The position numbers and the translations under genes were made by a program. Of a DNA stretch of 35,428 nucleotides, positions 7,920-15,249 are shown piece after piece. This stretch comes from a virus. The notes under the pieces are model-generated. The model was not told where the DNA came from. It searched no databases and worked only from the letters and a program-made list of their open reading frames with translations. The stretch covers positions 1,017-36,444 of IMG/VR virus record IMGVR_UViG_3300030389_002065; one strand, given 5' to 3'. Numbering within the stretch: position 1 is the stretch's first letter; each line of letters begins with the position of its first letter.

Positions 7920-8100
7920 AAGTACCGCCACGCTTTTTGTATTCTCGCACCAGCCAGGCATTAGCATAGGCGCTAGGATATACATCAAATTTACGTTTGG
8001 CTGCAGCCTTAACCCTAGAGTAAAGAGCTTTGTTCTTTACATTATCAGGTATAGAACCCTTCTTTTTCTTGGATTTAGCCTTAGCTTTTTTTCTTGCCAC
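7912..8100 (-). CDS. Lysine-rich protein with YPSAYANAW motif
   Basis: 62 residues starting with GTG at 8100. A polybasic N-terminus (ARKKAKAKSKKKK) is followed by a conserved-looking block: NKALYSRVKAAAKRKFDVYP, then SAYANAWLVREYKKRGGTYG. This second block is a widespread phage microprotein motif of unknown function. The gene starts inside the preceding 39-residue gene and overlaps the following start, so it is tightly coupled. Likely nucleic-acid or capsid associated on charge grounds only. Confidence 0.75.
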   Translation of the reverse strand: MARKKAKAKSKKKKGSIPDNVKNKALYSRVKAAAKRKFDVYPSAYANAWLVREYKKRGGTYG

Positions 8101-8200
8101 GTTTTCTAAGCCTCTTCAAATCAGCACCAGTAATCTTGTCCCTAGGAGGAGCAACCCTAGCCAGCTTTTTTTGCTTGGCAGAATATTTCTTTCTAGGCAT
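8081..8200 (-). CDS. 39-residue lysine/arginine-rich microprotein
   Basis: Reads MPRKKYSAKQKKLARVAPPR, then DKITGADLKRLRKRGKKKS, 39 residues with a TAA at 8083-8081. The start overlaps the stop of the 24-residue gene upstream (TAATG). The KKLARVAxPRDKITGADxK pattern is one I recognise from other aquatic phage genomes, always tiny and of unknown function, so this is very probably a real gene despite its length. Confidence 0.7.
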   Translation of the reverse strand: MPRKKYSAKQKKLARVAPPRDKITGADLKRLRKRGKKKS

Positions 8201-8274
8201 TACTTCTTAGCCTTTTTTTTAGCTTTTTTCTTTTTCTTTTTTTTGGGTTTCATTCCACCATAGTAACCAGGCAT
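8200..8274 (-). CDS. 24-residue polylysine microprotein
   Basis: Starts MPGYYGGMKPKKKK and continues as an almost pure lysine/alanine tail; 24 residues, 15 of them lysine. It has a strong ribosome binding site (AAGGAGACGGTT before ATG) and couples to the next gene. An MPGYYGGM-type head with a polylysine tail recurs in phage late operons. With the neighbouring genes it makes a set of very basic small proteins that could bind DNA or the capsid interior. Confidence 0.7.
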   Translation of the reverse strand: MPGYYGGMKPKKKKKKKAKKKAKK

Positions 8275-8284
8275 AACCGTCTCC

Positions 8285-8434
8285 TTACTTTGACTTATGA
8301 ACTTTCTGAACTTTGAAGTTTGCTGATTGAGATGCGCCTTTGTGTGGCTTGTATCCCCCAGGTGGATTCTTCATCAGCTTATATTCCTTACCGTCCTTCA
8401 TCCAATGATAACCTTTTGGGGCCTTAACCTTCAT
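8285..8434 (-). CDS. 49-residue basic microprotein
   Basis: Begins MKVKAPKGYHWMKDGKEYKL and ends FKVQKVHKSK, 49 residues and basic. It overlaps the 3' end of the QueC-like gene by eleven bases. The ribosome binding site is GGAGAGATCTG upstream of ATG. The KAPKGYHWMKxGxEYKLMK pattern is typical of another recurrent phage microprotein without known function. Confidence 0.7.
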   Translation of the reverse strand: MKVKAPKGYHWMKDGKEYKLMKNPPGGYKPHKGASQSANFKVQKVHKSK

Positions 8435-9128
8435 CAGATCTCTCCTTTATAGCTTTTTTCATAGCATGCTGACGCTCACAAGCATGACACACCCCACAGG
8501 CTAAATATCCTTCTGGAGTTTCTTTTGGCTTTCTACACGACCAATATAATTTTCGCAACTGTTCTGGCATCGCAAAGTAAACCCCAAGACTTCTCTCTAG
8601 CGGAACTCGATTCATATAATCGAATGGAGCAGCCCAAACAGGCTTGGTCCTTTTGTTCATAAACAAAGCACTAAAAATGCTATACGCTTCAGCACTTTCT
8701 TCTTTGCTCATGTTGTAGTCACCACTAAAAACAGCAGTAGGCATTCTGGACATTGTTGCCGCTACTCTACCCGCCTGAAACATTGCTAATGCCATATCTC
8801 TCCCGCCAGGATATTTGTTCTTAAAAGAATAAAGACATGAAGAAAACTCAAACTCTCGCTGATTATCTTTAAGCCAATTAATGCTTTGATATATAGCTTG
8901 AGCTTCTGCCTTAAATCTCCCTTCAATATTGTCTAAATGTATTGAGTGGATATGAACATTGTGATTTGTATGTTCTAGCAAGCTCCATGCTAATGACACA
9001 CTATCCATGCCACCTGAATACATTAAAATAAAATCTTGGTTTTTCTGATGCAAAAGACCATGATACTTAAGTGCTATATCAATAGATTCTTTTGTCTTAA
9101 GTTTGTAGGACTCCTCTAGAGTTTCCAA
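8424..9128 (-). CDS. QueC-like PP-loop enzyme (7-cyano-7-deazaguanine synthase family)
   Basis: 234 residues, close to the usual QueC length. The PP-loop ATP-binding motif SGGMDS is at residues 38-43, and four cysteines near the C-terminus (198, 211, 214, 217, the last three as CGVCHAC) match the zinc site of QueC. QueC converts carboxy-deazaguanine and ammonia to preQ0 with ATP. In some phages preQ0 derivatives are placed into DNA to resist restriction. No FolE, QueD, QueE or DpdA-like transferase is visible here, so this would depend on host precursors or have a different substrate. It could also be a divergent PP-loop ATPase of another specificity. Confidence 0.75.
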   Translation of the reverse strand: METLEESYKLKTKESIDIALKYHGLLHQKNQDFILMYSGGMDSVSLAWSLLEHTNHNVHIHSIHLDNIEGRFKAEAQAIYQSINWLKDNQREFEFSSCLYSFKNKYPGGRDMALAMFQAGRVAATMSRMPTAVFSGDYNMSKEESAEAYSIFSALFMNKRTKPVWAAPFDYMNRVPLERSLGVYFAMPEQLRKLYWSCRKPKETPEGYLACGVCHACERQHAMKKAIKERSDEG

Positions 9129-9152
9129 ACATTACTCCTTTTAGATTGATAA

Positions 9153-9419
9153 TTACCACTTTTTACAGGACCAATATCTTGCTGTCAGTTTGCTGGGTGG
9201 GTCTGTATCACACTTATGTCTTGCCCTAAATGACTTGCGCCTAGCAGGTTGATTTTTTTTGATCTTCATTTTGGCATCACCAAACCTAATGGTCTTGGTC
9301 TTGTCCCCCACCTTCGCTACCACCACGAACTTCTTGGTCGGATGGTTCGGAGTTCGTTTCGGCTTGTTGTATCCGCTTACGCCCGCGCGAGCCAGCTTTG
9401 GATCTTTTTTCGTAGCCAT
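9153..9419 (-). CDS. Basic small protein (SGYNKPKRTP type)
   Basis: 88 residues from the ATG at 9419, which overlaps the portal stop (TGATG). The sequence contains GVSGYNKPKRTPNHPTKKFV, then VVAKVGDKTKTIRFGD, and a C-terminal RRKSFRARHKCD segment. This is a recurrent small phage protein found near portal, terminase and capsid genes, with no proven function known to me. It is highly basic, in line with the cluster of lysine-rich proteins further along. Confidence 0.75.
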   Translation of the reverse strand: MATKKDPKLARAGVSGYNKPKRTPNHPTKKFVVVAKVGDKTKTIRFGDAKMKIKKNQPARRKSFRARHKCDTDPPSKLTARYWSCKKW

Positions 9420-9540
9420 CAAGCCTGGCCTCCAATTCGTCTAATTTCGCCCTCAACTCCTTCAGGCGCTCCCCCTGGTCCCTGAATGCCTCGTTGACCT
9501 GACTGAACAGGTTGTTCATTTCCGTTTGCGTCATTAGCAT
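9286..9540 (-). CDS. Overlapping coiled-coil ORF at the portal 3' end
   Basis: 84 residues, in a frame different from both the portal C-terminus (shared 9419-9540) and the next gene (shared 9286-9419). The first 50 residues look like a coiled coil: MTQTEMNNLFSQVNEAFRDQ, then GERLKELRAKLDELEARLDG. Small coiled-coil proteins with a TQTExNxLxxQVNxxF head follow the portal gene in other phages as I recall. The ribosome binding site is poor. If real, it is double-coded over its whole length. Moderate confidence only. Confidence 0.45.
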   Translation of the reverse strand: MLMTQTEMNNLFSQVNEAFRDQGERLKELRAKLDELEARLDGYEKRSKAGSRGRKRIQQAETNSEPSDQEVRGGSEGGGQDQDH

Positions 9541-11446
9541 TGGTTCGTTTTACCTCAACTTCACGTTCTTTTAAAAGTCTGTCTGCTATTTTCAATCTAC
9601 GATCAAAGTCCTTATCATCAGCATCACCTTCTTTAAGGTTTCTTGTGGCTGCGTTTATCAAATCAATCTGAAGCTCCTGTGGCGCAAGCTCTGCTTCTAC
9701 CTGAAGCTTACCCGCTCTTGCCTGAGATTCTGCTGCCTGACCATTAAGAGCATTAGTTTGGCTATCTTGAAGAGCAATCTGTGCTTGTTGTGCCGCCATA
9801 GCCATTTGCTGAGCTTGAGGATTGGGCTTACTTGCTTGCTGCATAGTCGCAATCAACTCCTCTCGATTCGACAGATTCATATTGTCGATAATGCTCTGAA
9901 TCAAAACTGGATACATAGGACTATCTTGTTGCATTGTCTGAAGCAACTGTACTAGCTGAGTCACCTCATACTCTCTAGCAATAATGCCCAAAGTACTGGT
10001 AGCAACAAACTTATAATCCGCTACAGGGTAGTTCTCAGGATCAAACTGCATGTAACGATGTGCAGCCTTGGTTACAAAGGGCAGGAGAAAAGACTGCTGG
10101 AAGTTAATAAGAGTACGCTTATGGCGCTTGATAATAGCGCCGAGAGACATACTGATGCCAGCGGCCGTTGCTTCACCATTAACCTGGCCTGCGATTCCAG
10201 CAGAATCCACCGCCCCTGTAGCCTGTTGTACCATCTGTTGTAGCGCAGCGGCTTGACCAAACGTAATCTGGTTGACTTGCCCAAAGTTGAACGGCTGTAA
10301 TACCTCACGCGGATCTCCATTGGTTAGGATCATTTTGCCAGGACGCACTTCTGGTTTAGCCCCTCTAGGAAGCCGTGTAGAGTCCACAGCTAGCATTGGG
10401 TGAATCGTAAGGCTCAAAGCATCAATTCGAGCCCTAAGCTCTGTATCGAGCGCTTTTTGGCTGTTATAGCCTTTTTCACAAACACCACGACCCCAGAATC
10501 TACCAGGCACTACATCCCAAGGAAACGCAACCACAGGGCGATCTCTCATCATGTAAGGATTGCCAGTTGCCTTTAACAACATGCCGCCATTAGCAATAAC
10601 AACAACAGCCTCTATATACTTGGAATCGCCATCTATATCAGAATCCACCTCTTCTTCTAGTAATTCTCTAGGAACAAGGCCATAGTATTTAGTAAGGCGT
10701 ACTTTATCGTCGTTATAAAGGGTAAGGTCTTGATCTGGCTCAAGATCAGTGTCAGCAGCAGCTGATTCTATGTAGCCTTCTCGATAAGCCCCAGATTCTT
10801 GCAGCAACTCAACAGTATGCTTGCTTACAAATTCATCAATTGCCACGCCATAAGCATCCTCAACTGAGGTTGCTACTGGGTCTATTAGAAAGTTTTGAGG
10901 AAGTACAGGCTTGAGCTTAACAACCATTCGCTCAGTTATGTTCACGCCTACCGCCTGGAGGTCACCTCCCATCATTGGCTGAGTAGCAGGAGCCATCTCG
11001 TTTATTTCTTCAAGAACGATCTCTCCTATGCCTGTACCAAACACAGCTGAGTTAATTAGACATTCTGCTACGGCTTTGCGAACCTTGCAGGACTCAAAAT
11101 CTTCCGTTAGTTTTTTTCGTAAAAATAATGCTTCAGATTTATCGCCATCAACAAAATCATCAGCAATATCAAAAAACCTACCACGACCAAATGTGGCCTC
11201 TTCTAACTCCGCAACATTAGATTCGACAGCTTGTTGCAGTGCAGGAGATATAATTCGCGAGCGTTCTGACGCACGTTGAGAATCTGACGGGTCCCACTGA
11301 CCACGCCAAAGCCTATAATACTCCTCAAACCGATCTTCATAGTTTGATTCGTAATAATCACGCCAATCATCACACTTGTTAATCACCCAACCAGCAAGAG
11401 ACTCTTCAACTTGTATGGGATCTGGACTATAAATTTCGTCTGCCAT
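9419..11446 (-). CDS. Portal protein
   Basis: 675 residues, the size expected for podovirus portals with a long C-terminal barrel. The N-terminal segment DRFEEYYRLWRGQWDPSDSQ, then RASERSRIISPALQQAVES, and the acidic KLKPVLPQNFLIDPVA segment are typical of the clip and stem region of this family. The region after residue 540 is rich in Q and A (PNPQAQQMAMAAQQAQIALQ) and helical, like the P22-type barrel. It starts one base after the large terminase stop. The dodecamer forms the DNA channel and docks terminase and adaptor. Confidence 0.9.
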   Translation of the reverse strand: MADEIYSPDPIQVEESLAGWVINKCDDWRDYYESNYEDRFEEYYRLWRGQWDPSDSQRASERSRIISPALQQAVESNVAELEEATFGRGRFFDIADDFVDGDKSEALFLRKKLTEDFESCKVRKAVAECLINSAVFGTGIGEIVLEEINEMAPATQPMMGGDLQAVGVNITERMVVKLKPVLPQNFLIDPVATSVEDAYGVAIDEFVSKHTVELLQESGAYREGYIESAAADTDLEPDQDLTLYNDDKVRLTKYYGLVPRELLEEEVDSDIDGDSKYIEAVVVIANGGMLLKATGNPYMMRDRPVVAFPWDVVPGRFWGRGVCEKGYNSQKALDTELRARIDALSLTIHPMLAVDSTRLPRGAKPEVRPGKMILTNGDPREVLQPFNFGQVNQITFGQAAALQQMVQQATGAVDSAGIAGQVNGEATAAGISMSLGAIIKRHKRTLINFQQSFLLPFVTKAAHRYMQFDPENYPVADYKFVATSTLGIIAREYEVTQLVQLLQTMQQDSPMYPVLIQSIIDNMNLSNREELIATMQQASKPNPQAQQMAMAAQQAQIALQDSQTNALNGQAAESQARAGKLQVEAELAPQELQIDLINAATRNLKEGDADDKDFDRRLKIADRLLKEREVEVKRTNANDANGNEQPVQSGQRGIQGPGGAPEGVEGEIRRIGGQA

Positions 11447-11447
11447 C

Positions 11448-12698
11448 TTAATATCCTGCTACCACATCTAATATCTCGTGGTCCTCAATTTCATATTCAT
11501 AGTCATAGGCTACTTCAGCCAGCTGATCTATATACGCTAACGCATCAATCAAGTCATCATGCGTCAATACATCTGGAAACTGAAATAATTGGTCAAGAAA
11601 CTTCATATTCCACTCGCCTTTGTTAAGAGTGATATATCCGTTTTCAAACCGCCCCTGTAAGGCCCACATTACTCTGTCAGTCTTTTTCTTGTTTCCGTGT
11701 GTTAATTCTTCAATCCTAAAAAACGTGCCATACCGCTTCATCAAGTCCGAAAGCGGCGACATTACTGCTTGTTTGGCGATTCCTTTTTCGATTCCGACAC
11801 TGATTGGTCGGTAGTCACGGACGGCCTGAAAAATCTTTGTAGCCGTCTCATCAAGGCCCCAGCGACCGTAGATAATGTTTTCCACAAACCAGCCATTTTC
11901 ATTCACCTTTGCAACCGCAATTGCTGTGTCATCTAATCTGGTATTTTTGGTGCGTTTTTTGTTTACATCCTCGAAGCCAGCCAGGTCAACAGCGATGTAA
12001 TAATCCCCATCTTCTGGGCTTTCTCCAAACTTAACCCACTCCTCTTTAAACATTTCAGAGCCTCTAGCCTCAAATGAAGCCATAAACTCCTGCCTAAAGG
12101 CATAACTAGACATGGATTTCTTAGCAATGTCAATTTCCTCAGAATCCAACATCGAATTATCGTAACTCGTAAAGTGCCAAGACCTATAGGTTTCGTCATC
12201 ACCCAGTTCGGCATACTTGTAGAGTTCATAAAAATGGTTACGGCCCATCGGCGTTCCGATAAACAACGCCTCACCCTTTTGGTCAGCCAGTGCGGGTCTA
12301 AGAATCTGCTCCCAGACATCGGGCTTCATGTCGGCATATTCATCCATGACAAGAAAACCCAATGACACACCACGCATAGTTTCCGGTCGATCAGCACCCT
12401 TAAGGCTAATCATCGTGCCATTGACCAGCTTGATCTGAAGGTTGTTGATATGCGAGCCAGCAATAACCGGATGGCCCAATTCCATAAGAGTCTGCCACAT
12501 AATGTCACGGGCTTGACCCTGAGTTGGTGCAACGTAGAAAACTTGCCCCTTTTCGGTCTGTAGGGCGTTAATAATTAACAGCCATGCAGCCAATCGAGAC
12601 TTTCCGGTGCGCCTACCAGCAGCAACTACCTTAAAACGGGTAGTATCGTGAAACACCTCTTCCTGCCACGGAAGTAAACTGACATTTAACTCAGCCAT
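11448..12698 (-). CDS. Terminase large subunit
   Basis: 416 residues. Walker A is GRRTGKS at residues 28-34, Walker B is FLVMDEY around residues 115-121, and the RNase H-fold nuclease begins with YYIAVDLAG (Asp 238) and ends with LTHDDLIDALAY near residue 385-396, supplying the remaining acidic metal ligands. It is the ATP-driven packaging motor and headful/cos nuclease, acting with the small subunit and the portal encoded just downstream. The start overlaps the stop of the SNase-like gene by eight bases. Confidence 0.95.
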   Translation of the reverse strand: MAELNVSLLPWQEEVFHDTTRFKVVAAGRRTGKSRLAAWLLIINALQTEKGQVFYVAPTQGQARDIMWQTLMELGHPVIAGSHINNLQIKLVNGTMISLKGADRPETMRGVSLGFLVMDEYADMKPDVWEQILRPALADQKGEALFIGTPMGRNHFYELYKYAELGDDETYRSWHFTSYDNSMLDSEEIDIAKKSMSSYAFRQEFMASFEARGSEMFKEEWVKFGESPEDGDYYIAVDLAGFEDVNKKRTKNTRLDDTAIAVAKVNENGWFVENIIYGRWGLDETATKIFQAVRDYRPISVGIEKGIAKQAVMSPLSDLMKRYGTFFRIEELTHGNKKKTDRVMWALQGRFENGYITLNKGEWNMKFLDQLFQFPDVLTHDDLIDALAYIDQLAEVAYDYEYEIEDHEILDVVAGY

Positions 12699-13140
12699 CA
12701 GTAAAAATATCTGATACGTTAGGATTAATTAAATTCCCTTTATCACGATGGTAAAGGTAATTTTTTCTATGGGCTTCGCGTATTTCTTTTTTTGATCTAC
12801 CAAAATACCTAACGCCCCAACGTTCATCAATAATCCGGTTTGTAAGCGCATCTCCGCTAGGCATAATGACTTCTGCCAGGATTCTGCCAAATTTGTCATT
12901 CTTATCAAGATGTGTAGAAAGAATAACCTCAAACCCTCTAGGAAGTTGCCGCCTAACAAACTCCTTAGCCAGCTTACCAAATTGTTTTTCAGCAAGGTTT
13001 TTAGAACGAATCTCACAAGTATCTATGCCAAACAATCTGACATTTCGCTCTTTAAGTATTATCCCAAAACCTAAATCAATATCACAAACTATTGAGTCAC
13101 CATCAATAACTCTGCGAACCTTTGCTCTATATTGATACAA
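12691..13140 (-). CDS. SNase-like (thermonuclease family) endonuclease
   Basis: 149 residues starting from TTG at 13140 with a GGAG ribosome binding site five bases ahead. The motifs VRRVIDGDSI (residues 8-17), VRLFGIDTCEIRS (near 33-46) and DKFGRILAEV are those of the staphylococcal nuclease fold, including the metal-binding Asp and the catalytic Arg/Glu pair. It has no signal peptide, so it should work in the cell. It may degrade host DNA or process packaging intermediates. It sits between the lysis genes and the large terminase. Confidence 0.85.
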   Translation of the reverse strand: MYQYRAKVRRVIDGDSIVCDIDLGFGIILKERNVRLFGIDTCEIRSKNLAEKQFGKLAKEFVRRQLPRGFEVILSTHLDKNDKFGRILAEVIMPSGDALTNRIIDERWGVRYFGRSKKEIREAHRKNYLYHRDKGNLINPNVSDIFTDG

Positions 13141-13142
13141 AA

Positions 13143-13349
13143 TTACTCCTTCTTGCCTAAAAATAAACCAAATGCACCAGTTAAGGCCCCGGTCATTACG
13201 CTGACCAAGGCCGCTTGTTCAGGATTCGGGTCAGGCAACGACATAAACCACTCCACAGTGCGATAGGTCATGGCAATCATTGCAAACATTAGCAATCTTG
13301 GGATTATTCGCCATGCATTTAGCTGTTCTGGAGTCATTAGTAAAGCCAC
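13143..13349 (-). CDS. Small two-helix membrane protein, holin-like
   Basis: 68 residues with two predicted membrane helices: LLMFAMIAMTYRTVEWFM (near residues 19-36) and ALVSVMTGALTGAFGLFL (near 47-64), then a basic end GKKE. The start overlaps the end of the M15 peptidase gene. A two-TM protein directly next to a cell-wall peptidase fits a holin. Related proteins in marine phages have been labelled as holins or structural membrane proteins; the role is inferred. Confidence 0.65.
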   Translation of the reverse strand: MALLMTPEQLNAWRIIPRLLMFAMIAMTYRTVEWFMSLPDPNPEQAALVSVMTGALTGAFGLFLGKKE

Positions 13350-13678
13350 ACTACTGGGTTTGAATCTCGTATATCAACGTGGATAAAGCCCTTGTCTACA
13401 CCAATACCCGTAAAACCCATCTTAAAAGCGTTAGTTAATAGGGTGTGGCGATCAACAGCCGAGGTAACCTGTATGTCAGCTGCAATGCCTTGAGCATGAG
13501 TGCCAGGTTCTTTTTTGCGCGCTTCTATGGAATGGGTAGGGTCACGATACCCCGAAGTAATTGTAAATGGAAAGCCACAAACTTCACGAAGTTCGTCAAT
13601 CTTTTCCAAAAAATCTGGTTTCATCTGATTATTGCCAGTTTCCTGACAGTCAAATTCTTCAATGCGAAAGAACTTCAC
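13337..13678 (-). CDS. M15-family peptidase, probable endolysin
   Basis: 113 residues, GTG start at 13678. The zinc motifs of D-Ala-D-Ala carboxypeptidase/endopeptidase type M15A are visible: GTHAQGIAAD with His 61 and Asp 68, and FIHVDI with His 100 and Asp 102. The core TSGYRDPTHS also fits the family. It would cleave peptidoglycan stem peptides during lysis. No signal peptide is present, so export would need a holin, in keeping with the adjacent two-helix membrane protein. Confidence 0.88.
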   Translation of the reverse strand: MKFFRIEEFDCQETGNNQMKPDFLEKIDELREVCGFPFTITSGYRDPTHSIEARKKEPGTHAQGIAADIQVTSAVDRHTLLTNAFKMGFTGIGVDKGFIHVDIRDSNPVVWLY

Positions 13679-14048
13679 CAGATTGCCCGTCTATTGTGGT
13701 TTGATTGATTGATGTTGGCTCTGATGGGGTAATTTCTGTAGTGCCAACCCCAGTAATATTAATCTGAATAGCAGATTTGCCTATGTTCTGGGCTACATCC
13801 TTTTCAAATGCGGCTACTGGCAGGATTCTATCCATTACCAGCTTCCACGCAGCGGCCTGGTTTTTGTGGTCATCGTCCATTGCGGCCTCAAATATTGTAT
13901 CAAGCACCTTCCTGGACTTGGGTGACGCCAACATACGAGCCTTATACTCATTGATAATGGCAGCATCACCCTTTGGGCGACCCACTTTACCGCGACCGCC
14001 AGCAGATTTACTGGCAATTTCCTGCTTTGTAGGTTTGTGATTCTTCAT
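13659..14048 (-). CDS. Putative small terminase subunit
   Basis: 129 residues, with a basic head KSAGGRGKVGRPKGDAAIIN followed by a helical part (KVLDTIFEAAMDDDHKNQAA, then AWKLVMDRILP). This GRPKG head then helical, oligomerising middle is common in DNA-binding terminase small subunits. Position directly before the lysis and large terminase genes agrees. The C-terminus is polar and may be disordered. It starts at 14048 and overlaps its upstream neighbour. Confidence 0.65.
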   Translation of the reverse strand: MKNHKPTKQEIASKSAGGRGKVGRPKGDAAIINEYKARMLASPKSRKVLDTIFEAAMDDDHKNQAAAWKLVMDRILPVAAFEKDVAQNIGKSAIQINITGVGTTEITPSEPTSINQTTIDGQSGEVLSH

Positions 14049-14227
14049 CTGCCCATCATTATTACAGAATAGCCACCCATTTTAGGGGTTTCAGTTTCTT
14101 CAGGGGTAGATTTTGCATCATGGGGCGTAGAAAACCCAGCATCCTGCATAGCCTTAACTTGCTTCTTAGACTTTTCGCACATTGAGTAGTAATCAATAGA
14201 ACGAAACTCAACTGTATGATCTTCCAT
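14045..14227 (-). CDS. Small hypothetical protein
   Basis: 60 residues, beginning MEDHTVEFRSIDYYSMCEKS and ending MGGYSVIMMGR. It overlaps the end of the methyltransferase gene (14208-14227) and the start of the small terminase candidate, so it is part of the same tightly packed operon. No motif recognised. Confidence 0.6.
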   Translation of the reverse strand: MEDHTVEFRSIDYYSMCEKSKKQVKAMQDAGFSTPHDAKSTPEETETPKMGGYSVIMMGR

Positions 14228-15095
14228 CTTCAGCCTCTTTTATCAAAGTATTACCAATTATCTCAGGTATTTGCGGAACTACAGCATTTCCTAAGCATTT
14301 AAGTCTGTGTGACCGCTTGGGAATCCCATTAGCCACTCTACCCACGTTGGGTTCAATCTCCCAGATTCCCCCTTGAACTCCACCGAGTCCGGTAATGAGT
14401 TGGTTTCTGGGTTTCTGCCGGTCTTTGCCATTGTTTCCGGCCTTCTTGCCCCCTTGTAATCCCTTGCTGCTGGGGTCGGAAATATTCGTGGAGTATGCCT
14501 CACCTCGTCTACCAATGTAATTGTCGATTGCCCCGTTTTCCTGCAATGCTCGTAAAACTCTTTGCTTTTCGGCCCCTGACTGCCATTCGCACTCGCTGGG
14601 GTACGCCACAATCCAGACCCTATCTCTGTGGTGGTAGGCGCCAACTGCGGAAGCTGGTATACAGTGCCACTCCGCATCATACCCGATCTGGGAAATGTCC
14701 CACAAAACTCGCTTAAACCAATTTCCCCCGTCTCCATTAAGCAAGTTTGTGACGTTTTCAAAGATGGCATATCGGGGTCGAAGCTCCCCAAGTAGACGGG
14801 CGCACTCTGACCAGAGGCCACTGCGTTCTGCATCAATTCCTTTTTGGTTTCCTGCAACGGAAATATCTTGGCAGGGGAATCCCCCTGTGATGACATCAAC
14901 TCCAATTCCGTCTGAAATAAGTCTATCTGCTGTAATGCATCTAACATCGTCATATACAGGAATACCAGGCCAATTCTTTTTTAAAACAGACTGAGCATAC
15001 GGGTCAATCTCACAAAAGGCTACTGTTTCAAAGCCAGCTTTCTCCAAACCCAGAGAAAAACCACCTATTCCAGCAAACAGATCTAGTACCCGCAT
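14208..15095 (-). CDS. C5 cytosine DNA methyltransferase (Dcm type)
   Basis: 295 residues with the ordered C5 methyltransferase motifs: I, DLFAGIGGFSLGLE (residues 5-18); IV, GGFPCQDIS with the catalytic Cys 75; VI, ENV (113-115); VIII, HRDRVWIV (156-163); and IX/X, RLKCLGNAVVPQ (264-275). It should methylate cytosine in a short DNA site, probably protecting the phage genome from restriction; the target-recognition part lies around residues 170-250. It is the first gene of the minus-strand block. A second long frame runs inside it on the same strand (14291-14953). No good ribosome binding site is seen before 15095. Confidence 0.92.
   Translation of the reverse strand: MRVLDLFAGIGGFSLGLEKAGFETVAFCEIDPYAQSVLKKNWPGIPVYDDVRCITADRLISDGIGVDVITGGFPCQDISVAGNQKGIDAERSGLWSECARLLGELRPRYAIFENVTNLLNGDGGNWFKRVLWDISQIGYDAEWHCIPASAVGAYHHRDRVWIVAYPSECEWQSGAEKQRVLRALQENGAIDNYIGRRGEAYSTNISDPSSKGLQGGKKAGNNGKDRQKPRNQLITGLGGVQGGIWEIEPNVGRVANGIPKRSHRLKCLGNAVVPQIPEIIGNTLIKEAEDGRSYS
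14291..14896 (-). CDS. Overprinted ORF inside the methyltransferase gene (WVEWLMGFP family)
   Basis: A frame of about 200 residues in a shifted frame on the same strand as the methyltransferase; I choose the ATG at 14896 (MSSQGDSPAKIFPLQETK), though the frame is open to an ATG at 14953. It has its own recurring family signatures: CGTFPRSGMMRSGTVYQLP, WRTP then FPTPAARDYKGARRPE, and a C-terminal LNPTWVEWLMGFPSG. I recall phage proteins with these signatures being annotated separately. Its FPTPxARDxKG block falls in the variable target region of the methyltransferase, so it is not just an echo of methylase motifs. Function unknown. Confidence 0.5.
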   Translation of the reverse strand: MSSQGDSPAKIFPLQETKKELMQNAVASGQSAPVYLGSFDPDMPSLKTSQTCLMETGEIGLSEFCGTFPRSGMMRSGTVYQLPQLAPTTTEIGSGLWRTPASANGSQGPKSKEFYEHCRKTGQSTITLVDEVRHTPRIFPTPAARDYKGARRPETMAKTGRNPETNSLPDSVEFKGESGRLNPTWVEWLMGFPSGHTDLNA

Positions 15096-15131
15096 AAAAA
15101 ACAGTACTCATTAAGCCCTCCGACCCCCCCT

Positions 15132-15159
15132 ATCCTATATTAATCCTAGACGAGTACAA
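15132..15159 (-). promoter_or_regulatory. Candidate late promoter for the methyltransferase operon
   Basis: On the minus strand TTGTAC (15159-15154) and TAGGAT (15137-15132) are separated by 16 bases, giving a sigma70-like promoter about 35-40 bases before the methyltransferase start. The match is moderate and untested. Confidence 0.35.
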
Positions 15160-15249
15160 CCCCTTTCTCTCGTGTAACTAATTCTAATATGGAATATCGG
15201 GGCAATACGTTGGGGTTAAACGGTTCTAAGGGTTCAAATTTACCCTTTT

